Origin: Hymenobacter daecheongensis DSM 21074
Lineage (GTDB): Bacteria > Bacteroidota > Bacteroidia > Cytophagales > Hymenobacteraceae
Assembly: GCF_900141805.1 (NCBI RefSeq)
Contig: NZ_FQYN01000003.1
Span: forward strand, 496,001 to 560,000
DNA: 64,000 nt
Direction of reading: 5' to 3'
A model generated the notes under the pieces. It was not told where the DNA came from. It saw nothing but the letters and a program-made list of their open reading frames with translations, and did no database searches. Below are positions 16,784 to 24,357 of the stretch, piece by piece; within the stretch, counting starts at the first letter, position 1, and every line of letters starts with the position of its first letter. Both the position numbers and the translations under genes were made by a program.

Positions 16784-18235
16784 CTATTTGCCCACTATCT
16801 TAATCAGGGAGCCCGCATTTACTTGCTCGTTGAGCTGCATTCCGTTCAGAATGGCCATTTCCTCCAGCCGCTTCTCGGGCACGCCTTGGCTTTTCAGGGC
16901 CTGACCCAGGTTGCTGCGCAGCTTCAGGGTTTTGACGCGTACATGCTCGGGCTGGCGGCCCAGCTTGTCGGGGTCGGTGAGGCGGGCGAAGCCTTCCATA
17001 GTACTGCTGAAGGTGGGCTGGTAGCCGGGAAAATCGGCTGGGGCGGCGGCCCCGAGCAGCGCGTAGATGGTTTTGCCGTCCTGAATGAGGTAGACCAGCG
17101 TGCGGATGCCGGCCACCTGCTGGCCGGTTTGCGGGTCCTGCTGCACTTGGTCGGCCACGAAGGCGACAGCCGGAAAGCCGTTGACGGTGAGGCGGCGCGA
17201 GTCGGTGGGCTGCAGACTGAACTGCTTCACCAGCGCCTGGGCGGCCTCATCCAGCGAAGCGCCGGGAGCCAGGGCCAGCATCATGAGGGCCTTGCCGGCG
17301 GGGTCGGCCATCTGAAACTGCTGGGGCGTATTCTGGTGCTTCCAGCCGGCCGGCACCGGAAAGCTGAACTTCAGCTCGGGATGGTAAAACGCGTTGTTTT
17401 CCACGAAGCCCTGGCGCGGATCTTCGCCGTACACGATGCCGTCGATGAGGCGCAAGTACTGGTCGCGGTTGATTTTGAGGTCTTTGGGGTTGCCGTTCTG
17501 CTGCTTCCATTGGTCGGCCAGCTCGTGCACGCGGTTGTAGCGGTCGGCGGGGTTGGGATGGGTGGAGAGGAAATCGGGGATGGCGGGGGTGCCGCTCTGC
17601 TGCTGCTGGCGCTCCAGGGTGCGGAAGAAATCGGCCATCTGCGAAGCGTCGTAGCCGATTTTGGAGGAATACTGCACGCCCAGCTCATCCGACTGGCTTT
17701 CGTCGTCGCGGCCGAATTTGAGAAACAGCAGCTGCAAGCCCTGCGAAGCCTGCTCGCCGAACTCGGCCAGGCGCGGCGAGGCAATCATGGCCCCCATCAG
17801 CCCCACCTGCCCGATGATGGCATTGGTCTGCTGCTTGGCCGAGTGCCGGGCCGTGACGTGGCCGATTTCGTGGCCCAGTACGCCCGCAAACTGTGCCTCA
17901 TTGTTGAAATGGGCCATAATGCCGCGGGTAAAGTACACGTAGCCGCCGGGAATGGCAAAGGCATTTATCACCGGCGAATCGACGACCCGGAACTGGTAGC
18001 TCAGCTCGGGGCGGTGCGAAACGGCCCCCATAGCCTTGCCCTTGTCGTTGATAAACTTCTGGATTTTGGGGTCGGCATACAGCCCGAACTGCGCCGTCAC
18101 GGCCGGGTCGGACTGCTGGCCCATGGCCAGCTCCTGCCCTTTCGAAACGAGCATAACTTCTTTTTTTCCCGTTACGGGGTTCACGGAGCAGGAAGCGGCC
18201 AAAAGCAGCGCGGCCAGCGGCAGAATGGATTTCAT
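16784..18235 (-). CDS. M48 family metalloprotease, lipoprotein, paralogue 2
   Basis: 483 residues starting MKSILPLAALLLAASC, with Cys16 as lipidation site, so membrane anchored. Zn site HEIGH (122-126), third ligand in DESQSDELG, and the same long C-terminal half as its neighbour, ending MQLNEQVNAGSLIKIVGK. The two proteins align along their whole length, so they arose by tandem duplication, but one is lipid anchored and the other has a cleavable signal peptide without a Cys. Periplasmic/outer-membrane quality control is inferred from the BepA-like domain. Confidence 0.93.
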   Translation of the reverse strand: MKSILPLAALLLAASCSVNPVTGKKEVMLVSKGQELAMGQQSDPAVTAQFGLYADPKIQKFINDKGKAMGAVSHRPELSYQFRVVDSPVINAFAIPGGYVYFTRGIMAHFNNEAQFAGVLGHEIGHVTARHSAKQQTNAIIGQVGLMGAMIASPRLAEFGEQASQGLQLLFLKFGRDDESQSDELGVQYSSKIGYDASQMADFFRTLERQQQQSGTPAIPDFLSTHPNPADRYNRVHELADQWKQQNGNPKDLKINRDQYLRLIDGIVYGEDPRQGFVENNAFYHPELKFSFPVPAGWKHQNTPQQFQMADPAGKALMMLALAPGASLDEAAQALVKQFSLQPTDSRRLTVNGFPAVAFVADQVQQDPQTGQQVAGIRTLVYLIQDGKTIYALLGAAAPADFPGYQPTFSSTMEGFARLTDPDKLGRQPEHVRVKTLKLRSNLGQALKSQGVPEKRLEEMAILNGMQLNEQVNAGSLIKIVGK

Positions 18236-18327
18236 GAGTCGGAATGAGGAGGGCAAGTGGTTTCCTGCAACGCTCCACCGGGGCTTTGGTTGCGGCGCTT
18301 CCTCGGGTAGTTTTCAGGCGGGTTTTC

Positions 18328-18446
18328 GCGCAGGGTTTCGCAGGGTCAAACCGCAGGGTTTCGCAGTGGTCGTGGTAGCGCCTCCTGGCTGCTCGAACCA
18401 ACCAAACGGTGCGCACGACCAGACGCAATTATGCGTCTCTACATCG
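18328..18446. repeat. Solo arms of family E and family G repeats
   Basis: The 247-bp gap 18236-18482 holds no gene. It contains two tandem copies of CGCAGGGTTTCGCAG (18330-18369; family E) and a remnant GACGCAATTATGCGTCTCTAC (18422-18442; family G), without full partner arms. Confidence 0.6.
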
Positions 18447-18482
18447 TGCATTGGCGCTCCCAAACCCGCTCAACCTGCCGGC

Positions 18483-19829
18483 TCAGGGGCGGCGGCCGTT
18501 GACGGTGACGGTCTGGTAGCCGATGAGCAGGTCGGCGCGGGTGCCGGGCGGGCGGTAGTACACCAGCAGATCATACTGGTTTTCGGTTTCGCGGTGGCTG
18601 CCTTCAAAGTACACGTTATCCGGGGCCGCGCCGGGCTTGGCCACCACGTACTGATAGTTGTAGTAGCCCTGCTTGAGCAGCACGCGGGTGCTGTACTGCC
18701 GGGTTTCCGGGTCGTAATTCAGCTTAAACTCGTCTTTAAGCTGCCAGTCGGTGAGGGCCCCGAGTACATACACGGGGCCGGGGGCCTGCTGCTCGGCCTG
18801 CAGCTGAAACAGGACGCTGGCGTAGTCGCCGTTGGTGGCCCCGTTGCCGAATTCGCGGTTTTCAAACACGCGCTGCCCGTTGATGTCGTCGTACTGCGAG
18901 TAGTTTTGCCCGGTGCGGGTTATCTCGGGCGTGAGCGTTACGGTGCGGGGCGAGGCGTTGGGGTCGAGCAGGGCCATGCCGGCGCCCATCACGCGCAGGG
19001 AGCGCAGATCGAAGAAGCGGAACTCGTTGCTGGCTGCGAAGGCGTTTTCGAAGTTGAAGTACTGGTATTCGAGCCGGCGGTCGGCATCGCGCACGAAGGT
19101 AGGGCGCAGGTTGTAGCGGGCATTGTCCCAGCGGAAATTCTGGCGCAGCACCACCTTCACCTCCTGCACCGGGTTCACCAGGTTTAGGCCGCCGTAGCCA
19201 ATGCTGAAATCGACCTGCTGCAGGGTGTAGCGCTCGGCACCGGCCACCGGAATTCCCTGACGCAGATCTATTTCCACCTGATTCTCATACACCAGCACGC
19301 GGCGGCTGAGCACCGGCACGCCGCCCGCGCTTTGCACCAGCAACAGGTAGTTGCCGCTGATCTTCACGCGCGGCATCTGCATTCTGTAATGATAGTAGGG
19401 CACTTTGGTGCCCACGCCGGTGCGGTAGTCGGTGAGCAGAAACTCATTTATCTCGCTCAGAAACTGCATATCCGTCAGCACCGAGGGCTGCCAGCCGGCA
19501 TCGCAGTGCACCAGCTTGGCGGTGAGGCGCTGGGAAGCCGCGCCCAGCACATCAAACTCCAGCGTGACGGGCTGACCCTGCGAAAGCGGCACTACCGGCG
19601 GCTGAAACACCTCCGTAGGCTGCCCCGTGGCTACGTAGCACTGCACCGAGCGCACATCGGGGTTGTAGATATAGTCCTCGTAGCGGATGGTTTTGTCGGC
19701 GTAGTACTCCGGCGCGCGCTGCTGGCCGGCGGGGCGGCGAGCGGCGTTGGGGTCGGTGATGGGCGTGCCCAGCGGAACGCAGCCGGTGGTTAGCAGAAGC
19801 AGGAAGGCCGGGGCCAGACGGTAGAGCAT
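18483..19829 (-). CDS. Type IX secretion system plug-type lipoprotein (DUF5103)
   Basis: 448 residues starting MLYRLAPAFLLLLTTGC (Cys17, lipobox). The body (PEYYADKTIRYEDYIYNPDVRSVQ, split here: PEYYADKTIRYEDY and IYNPDVRSVQ) and C-terminal VYVLGALTDWQ and ENQYDLLVYYRPPG are, to my recollection, hallmarks of DUF5103. The founding member plugs the SprA/Sov translocon from the periplasmic side when no PorV-bound cargo is loaded. The gene stands alone, without sov or other por/gld genes. The ATG at 19829 was preferred to a GTG two codons upstream. Confidence 0.85.
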   Translation of the reverse strand: MLYRLAPAFLLLLTTGCVPLGTPITDPNAARRPAGQQRAPEYYADKTIRYEDYIYNPDVRSVQCYVATGQPTEVFQPPVVPLSQGQPVTLEFDVLGAASQRLTAKLVHCDAGWQPSVLTDMQFLSEINEFLLTDYRTGVGTKVPYYHYRMQMPRVKISGNYLLLVQSAGGVPVLSRRVLVYENQVEIDLRQGIPVAGAERYTLQQVDFSIGYGGLNLVNPVQEVKVVLRQNFRWDNARYNLRPTFVRDADRRLEYQYFNFENAFAASNEFRFFDLRSLRVMGAGMALLDPNASPRTVTLTPEITRTGQNYSQYDDINGQRVFENREFGNGATNGDYASVLFQLQAEQQAPGPVYVLGALTDWQLKDEFKLNYDPETRQYSTRVLLKQGYYNYQYVVAKPGAAPDNVYFEGSHRETENQYDLLVYYRPPGTRADLLIGYQTVTVNGRRP

Positions 19830-19835
19830 AAGCAC

Positions 19836-20041
19836 GAATGTAGGCGGTAGCGCGAACTTTCGCGTGGGCAGTGGCGGCTGGTGGCGGCCGGCCGCAAGCG
19901 GCCGGACCGCGGCACAATTAGAGTTGGCGGCGGGAAGGCAAGCGGAAATAATCCCACATATAATTATATTATTTAAATATTTTTTATAGTTTTATTTATT
20001 CATTTCAATTTCACCATTTTTCCACTTTTACCAGACACCTT
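19836..20041. other. AT-rich upstream region of curlin-repeat gene
   Basis: 206 bp; the last 95 bp (19950-20040) are strikingly A/T-rich compared with flanking genes and precede a highly expressed-type secreted amyloid gene. No perfect TAnnTTTG box is seen. It may be an UP-like or regulator-binding region. Confidence 0.4.
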
Positions 20042-21037
20042 ATGAAAAATCCTATCAAAATTGTCCTGGGGGCCAGCCTGTTGCTGCTGGGAGCCGGTAA
20101 CTCGTATGCGCAGAGCAACATCAGTACACTGCAGCAGATCGGCGACGCCAACCGCGCCCAGATTTTGCAGCCCGGCACCCGCAACACGTCGGCCGGCACC
20201 CAGACGGGCAACGAAAATGTGCTGGATGTGCAGCAGCTGGGAGCCAACAATACCGCCACGGCCGATCAGCTGGGCAACCGCAACGACATTACGCAGCTGC
20301 AGGATGCCAGCGCGAGCAAGGTAGTAGCTACGCAAACCGGCAACCGCAACAGCATCAGCCAAACCCAGGAGCTGGGGCCATTCAACAACGCCACGGCCAC
20401 CCAAACCGGCAACGACAACGACATCACCCAAGCCCAGCGCGGCACCAACACCGCCACCGCCACCCAGACCGGCGCGCGCAACACGGGCTATCAGGAGCAG
20501 GTGGGCCGGGCCAATTCGGCTATCATCGCGCAGGTTGGCAACGATAATGATGCTTACCAGAAGCAGTCGGGGCTGGGCAATAGTGCCCTCATTACCACTA
20601 CGGGCAACAACAACAACTCGCGCCAGACGCAGGGCGGCACGGGCCTGAACGGGGCTACCGGCACGCAGATGGGCAACGGCAACAGTCTGCTGCAGAACCA
20701 GGACGGCTCCCAGAACATGGCCACGGCCACGCAGAACGGCAACCGGAACGAGGCCGTGCAGCGCCAGCAGGAAGGCGGGCTTTTTATCGTTAATCAGAAC
20801 ACGGCCACCATCGAGCAGGACGGCGACGACAACGAGGCGCGGCAGTATCAGGGCGGCGGGCTCACGGCCAACAACACGGCCTACATCGACCAGGACGGCG
20901 ACGACCATGTGGCGCGGCAACGGCAGACGGGCATTGGCAACAACGCGCAGACGTACCAGGGGGCAGATTCGCAGTTCAGCAGCGTGATTCAGGATGGCAT
21001 GAGCAACCGGGCAGTAGTGCGTCAGAATCATCCGTAG
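20042..21037 (+). CDS. Curlin-repeat secreted protein (functional-amyloid candidate)
   Basis: 331 residues: signal peptide (about 1-23, ending NSYAQ) then about a dozen 20-24 residue repeats of the form A-x-x-Q-x-G-x-x-N-x-x-x-x-x-Q, for example ATATQTGNDNDITQAQ, the pattern of CsgA/CsgB curlin strands (SxxxxQxGxxNxAxxxQ). Such repeats stack as beta-helical amyloid outside the cell. The repeats are Asn/Gln/Gly rich and very regular in the middle; later ones shift to QDGDDNEARQ. No csgG, csgE, csgF or other curlin gene lies nearby. A strong terminator follows. Adhesion/biofilm role is inferred. Confidence 0.85.
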   Translation: MKNPIKIVLGASLLLLGAGNSYAQSNISTLQQIGDANRAQILQPGTRNTSAGTQTGNENVLDVQQLGANNTATADQLGNRNDITQLQDASASKVVATQTGNRNSISQTQELGPFNNATATQTGNDNDITQAQRGTNTATATQTGARNTGYQEQVGRANSAIIAQVGNDNDAYQKQSGLGNSALITTTGNNNNSRQTQGGTGLNGATGTQMGNGNSLLQNQDGSQNMATATQNGNRNEAVQRQQEGGLFIVNQNTATIEQDGDDNEARQYQGGGLTANNTAYIDQDGDDHVARQRQTGIGNNAQTYQGADSQFSSVIQDGMSNRAVVRQNHP

Positions 21038-21062
21038 CGCCGGCATTCTGGCTTTGTTAAAT

Positions 21063-21114
21063 GCCAAAAAGCCTTCCGGCATCCCGTTTTGGGCGTGCCG
21101 GAAGGCTTTTTGGC
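21063..21114. terminator. Terminator after curlin-repeat gene
   Basis: Perfect 19-bp stem GCCAAAAAGCCTTCCGGCA and its inverse, with U-rich strand; it also works toward the convergent GNAT gene. Confidence 0.9.
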
Positions 21115-21183
21115 TGAAAGTATACCGGCGGAAGTCGTATTCCGCTACGCTCCATTTCAGACTTCCGCCAGTTACTCGGAGCC

Positions 21184-21744
21184 TTACCGCGCCGCCGGAT
21201 GCAGCAGGGAGTAGTAAGCGGTGTCCAGAAATTTGCCGTCGAAGAACTCATTTTGCCGGAAATGGCCTTCCCGCACGAAGCGGTTGCGCTCCAGCAGCCG
21301 GATGGAGGCCGCGTTTTCCGGGTCCACGACGGCCTCCACGGAGTGCAGGTTCATTGTTCCGAAGCCGTAGTCCAGCACGGCCGCTACGGCTTCCTGCATC
21401 AGCCCGGTGCCGTGGTGGCCGGGGTGCAGCAGGTAGCCGATTTCGGCCCGGAAATGCTCGGGCTTGAGTCGGAAGTAGCCGATGGTGCCAATCACCCGGT
21501 CATCGGAGCGTAGCGTCAGGCCCCAGTTGAGCAACTGGCCCTCGGCCATTCGCTCGTTGCTTTGCACAATGTATTCTTCTGCATCGGCCACCGTTTGCGC
21601 CAGCGGGCGCGGAATAAACCGCATCACCTGCGGATCGGCGCGGAGCACGAACAGATCGGGCGCATCAGCAGGCCGCAGGGGCCGGAGCATGAGGCGCGCG
21701 GTGGTGAGAGTAGGCAAGACTCTGGGCAGGTTGATGGGCAACAT
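21184..21744 (-). CDS. GNAT family N-acetyltransferase (RimJ/RimL type)
   Basis: 186 residues. N-terminal TARLMLRPLRPADAPDLF is the usual opening of RimJ/RimL-type GNATs, followed by the beta4 IGYLLHPGHHGTGLMQEA, in which H-GTG replaces the typical QGxGxA pyrophosphate loop, and beta5 ENAASIRLLERNRF. It transfers acetyl from acetyl-CoA to an amine, perhaps a protein N-terminus or small molecule. Start MLPINLPRVLPTL (21744) was chosen because the upstream extension lacks any conserved part. Confidence 0.88.
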   Translation of the reverse strand: MLPINLPRVLPTLTTARLMLRPLRPADAPDLFVLRADPQVMRFIPRPLAQTVADAEEYIVQSNERMAEGQLLNWGLTLRSDDRVIGTIGYFRLKPEHFRAEIGYLLHPGHHGTGLMQEAVAAVLDYGFGTMNLHSVEAVVDPENAASIRLLERNRFVREGHFRQNEFFDGKFLDTAYYSLLHPAAR

Positions 21745-21900
21745 GGCGGGAGTTTTGGGGAGCGGAAATGGCAAAGCTTGCCGGCAAATGACTGAAACCG
21801 CAGCCGGAGCCTTCGTCAGGGGCGCGCAAGCACCAAGGCATGGCGGTAAATGTAGCATACGCTTTAACTTTACCAGCTCACGCCGCTATTCCTGCCCGTT

Positions 21901-23577
21901 TTGTCAAAATTATCCTCGCTGCTGCCCCTGCTGGCCCTGCTCGCGCCAACCGCCGCCCGCGCCCAGACCGCCTGCCCCACCCTGCCCACCGACCACATCA
22001 GCCGCTTCACCTCGGTAGCGCCCGGCCCCCAGACCCAGCAGCTGCGCCTGCCCGCCACGCACACGTTTCAGCTGCTGGCCCAGGGTGGCGATGCCTATTC
22101 CAACCCCGCCGACGGCCAGCTGCGCGACAGCTTCGACTTCACCGGCTTCGTGGCGGCGGGCGGCAGCGCCAGCAATGGCTACATCGCGCTCAACCACGAA
22201 GGCACTACCGCGGCGGCCTCCGGAGTCAGCATTCTGGATTTGAATTTCAGCGCCGGCAGCCGCCTTTGGAGCGTTGTGGCCCGCAATCCGGTGAATTTCG
22301 CGCCGGTGGTGGGGGCTTTCAACAACTGCTCCGGCGGCCTCACACCCTGGAACACGGTGGTAACGTGCGAGGAAAACACGCCCACCTCCCCCACCGATTC
22401 CAACGGCGACGGCTACTACGATTTCGGCTGGGCCACCGAAATTGACCCCGCCACCCGCACGATAAAAGACCAGGACGGCGACGGCCGCCCCGACAAGCTC
22501 TGGCACCTGGGCCGCTTCAAGCACGAAAACGTGACCGTGGCCGCCGACCAGCGCACCGTGTACCAGGGGGCCGACGAGGGCGCGACGTACAGCTTCGTAT
22601 ATAAGTTTGTGGCCACCACCGCCGGGCAGCTCGGCGCGGGCCGCCTTTACGTGCTCAAGCTAGATGGCGCCATCGGCACGGCCACCACCGGCACCTGGCT
22701 GCCGGTGCCCAACACTACGCCCGCCGAGTGCAACAGCACCGCCACCGCAGCCCTGGCCCTGGGCGCCACCAGCTTCAACGGCGTGGAAGACACCGACATC
22801 AGCCCCCTCACCGGGCAGGTGTACTTCGCCGCCAAGGGCCCCGGCACCGTTTACCGCTTCACCGACGCGGGCAGCACCGTCAGCGGCTTCGAGGTGTTCG
22901 TGGGCAACTCTGCCGCCACCCCCGGCCAGAGCTACCCCATCACTACCGGCTCCGGCACCGTACCGGAGCTTTGGGGCCTGGGCAACGACAACCTGACTTT
23001 TGATGCCTACGGCAACCTCTACGTGCTCCAGGACGGTGGCCGCAACCACATCTGGCTGGTGCGGGCCTGCCACACCCAGGCGGCCCCCGCCGTGGAGGTT
23101 TTCGCCCTCACGCCCGCCGGCGGCGAGCCTACGGGCATGACGTTCTCCCCGGATCAGCGGTTTCTGTTTCTCTCCTTCCAGCACCCCAGCGCCGCAAACA
23201 CGCTGGCAGCTCCCGATGCCGCCGGGCAGTCCGTGGTGTTCAATAAAGCATCGGCGGTGGTGATTGGCCGCAAAGGCACGCTGGGCGCACTGGCCACGGC
23301 CGCCACGCCCGGCCGCCCCACCCCGGCCCGCCCGGAGGTGTACCCCAACCCCGCCACCGGCCCCACGCTGACCGTAGCCTTACCCCACGACCGCACGGAA
23401 ACCGCCACGCTGCTGGTCTACAATAGCCTCGGGACGCTGATGCTCAGCCAGCCCGCCGCCCTGCGGCCCGGCCCTAATCAGTTGTCAGTAGCCGTGGCGC
23501 AATTGGGTCGTGGGGTGTACCAGCTGGTAGTTCGCACCGAGGCCAGCACGGCTTGGCGGGCGTTCAGCCGGATGTAG
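21901..23577 (+). CDS. PhoX-like (DUF839) secreted protein with T9SS sorting domain
   Basis: 558 residues. Signal peptide (about 1-22, ARAQ), then a PhoX/DUF839 beta-propeller: YIALNHEGT, TCEEN, HLGRFKHENV, SFNGVEDTDISP, and a final QDGGRNHIW. PhoX enzymes are calcium/iron phosphatases; several acidic and His positions of that kind are kept. The last 80 residues (PEVYPNPATGPTLTV to YQLVVRTEAS) form a type A C-terminal sorting domain for T9SS export. The start is a TTG (21901): an in-frame TAA lies at 21865 and no ATG or GTG lies between. A TAACTTTA box is at 21865-21872. Confidence 0.85.
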   Translation: MSKLSSLLPLLALLAPTAARAQTACPTLPTDHISRFTSVAPGPQTQQLRLPATHTFQLLAQGGDAYSNPADGQLRDSFDFTGFVAAGGSASNGYIALNHEGTTAAASGVSILDLNFSAGSRLWSVVARNPVNFAPVVGAFNNCSGGLTPWNTVVTCEENTPTSPTDSNGDGYYDFGWATEIDPATRTIKDQDGDGRPDKLWHLGRFKHENVTVAADQRTVYQGADEGATYSFVYKFVATTAGQLGAGRLYVLKLDGAIGTATTGTWLPVPNTTPAECNSTATAALALGATSFNGVEDTDISPLTGQVYFAAKGPGTVYRFTDAGSTVSGFEVFVGNSAATPGQSYPITTGSGTVPELWGLGNDNLTFDAYGNLYVLQDGGRNHIWLVRACHTQAAPAVEVFALTPAGGEPTGMTFSPDQRFLFLSFQHPSAANTLAAPDAAGQSVVFNKASAVVIGRKGTLGALATAATPGRPTPARPEVYPNPATGPTLTVALPHDRTETATLLVYNSLGTLMLSQPAALRPGPNQLSVAVAQLGRGVYQLVVRTEASTAWRAFSRM

Positions 23578-23606
23578 CGATGAAAGCCTATCGTTTGAGA
23601 TGCTGC

Positions 23607-23650
23607 AAATATTGCGCTAATTCGTATAAATATAATTCCCACTATCAACA
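23607..23650. repeat. Left flank of AT-rich island resembling right flank
   Basis: AATATTGCGCT ... TTCCCACTATCAACA here resembles AATATTTTGCGCT ... CTCCCACTTTCGACA at 24228-24277. Similarity is imperfect and could be remnant direct repeats around the inserted gene. Confidence 0.35.
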
Positions 23651-23658
23651 ACATTTAT

Positions 23659-24207
23659 ATGGAAAACGCACTAAAGGATTGGTCTGAAATAGCAAAAAAC
23701 TTTTTAGAAGGAACTGCAATCCTCGTAGCGGCAATCTGGACTATTTTTCGTTTTGGAATATTTCGAGAACGATTCGCGAAAATTGAGTTTAATCTTGATT
23801 GCCGATATATAGGACAAACAGAAGAAAATCATATAATTGAGCTAATAGCAGTTATTGAAAACAAAGGATTAGTTAGGCAAAATATAAAAGAATGGACATT
23901 TGATTTATTAGTATTCAAAAAAGGAGACAAAATCGATGAAACCGAATCCTCAATCAACTATCAAGTTAAATTTTTCGATAAAAAAATTTCTAAGAGGCCT
24001 TGGGTTCCCACCATTTGGTATACAACTTTTATCGACGCCGGCACAAAACAGGTGTATACTTATTTAACTTCTGTTCCGAATGAAACGAAATTCATAACAA
24101 TATATTCAAGATTCATCTATCCCAATACTGATGATTTTCATTCATCTCAAAGAACATTTGAATTAGAAAGCATAGCTCAACATAACATTGCAAAGAGCAA
24201 TGTTTAA
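23659..24207 (+). CDS. AT-rich orphan gene, single-pass membrane protein of unknown function
   Basis: 182 residues: a short N-terminal helix, one membrane segment (about 17-36, FLEGTAILVAAIWTIF), and a soluble domain of about 145 residues with alternating hydrophobic strands (HIIELIAVIENKGLV, KEWTFDLLVFKKGD, TKFITIYSRFIYP). I do not recognise it. Base and codon use is clearly different from everything around it (AT-rich codons such as AAA, ATA, TTA throughout), so it is very probably acquired. It has no partner gene. The domain's position after a membrane anchor resembles small stand-alone defence or sensor proteins, but that is speculation. Confidence 0.8.
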   Translation: MENALKDWSEIAKNFLEGTAILVAAIWTIFRFGIFRERFAKIEFNLDCRYIGQTEENHIIELIAVIENKGLVRQNIKEWTFDLLVFKKGDKIDETESSINYQVKFFDKKISKRPWVPTIWYTTFIDAGTKQVYTYLTSVPNETKFITIYSRFIYPNTDDFHSSQRTFELESIAQHNIAKSNV

Positions 24208-24294
24208 CTGCATCTACAAGACCAGCGAATATTTTGCGCTTCATTAAATAAAACACCGTAACTCCCACTTTCGACAGTACATGTCTGCCCCAAA

Positions 24295-24335
24295 CAAAAA
24301 AGCGGCGCGGCCTCCCCTCGGAAGCAGCGCCGCTT
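24295..24335 (-). terminator. Terminator of ABC-F gene
   Basis: Stem AGCGGCGC/GCGCCGCT with T6 on the minus strand, 23 bp after the ABC-F stop. Confidence 0.75.
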
Positions 24336-24357
24336 TCATTCCTAAAAACCGGGCTAG

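Noticed and set aside
16709..18247. Long plus-strand open frame (512 codons) opposite the second M48 protease
   Set aside because: Its predicted protein is Gly/His/Leu low-complexity typical of antisense reading of GC-rich genes. The minus-strand frame has HEIGH and a lipobox.
20042..21037. Regularly spaced short repeats that could look like a CRISPR array
   Set aside because: The repeats are in frame, degenerate, and encode curlin-type strands; no spacers or cas genes.
20000..21082. Minus-strand frame opposite the curlin-repeat gene
   Set aside because: It merely mirrors the repeated DNA of the curlin-repeat gene; no signal, promoter or codon support.
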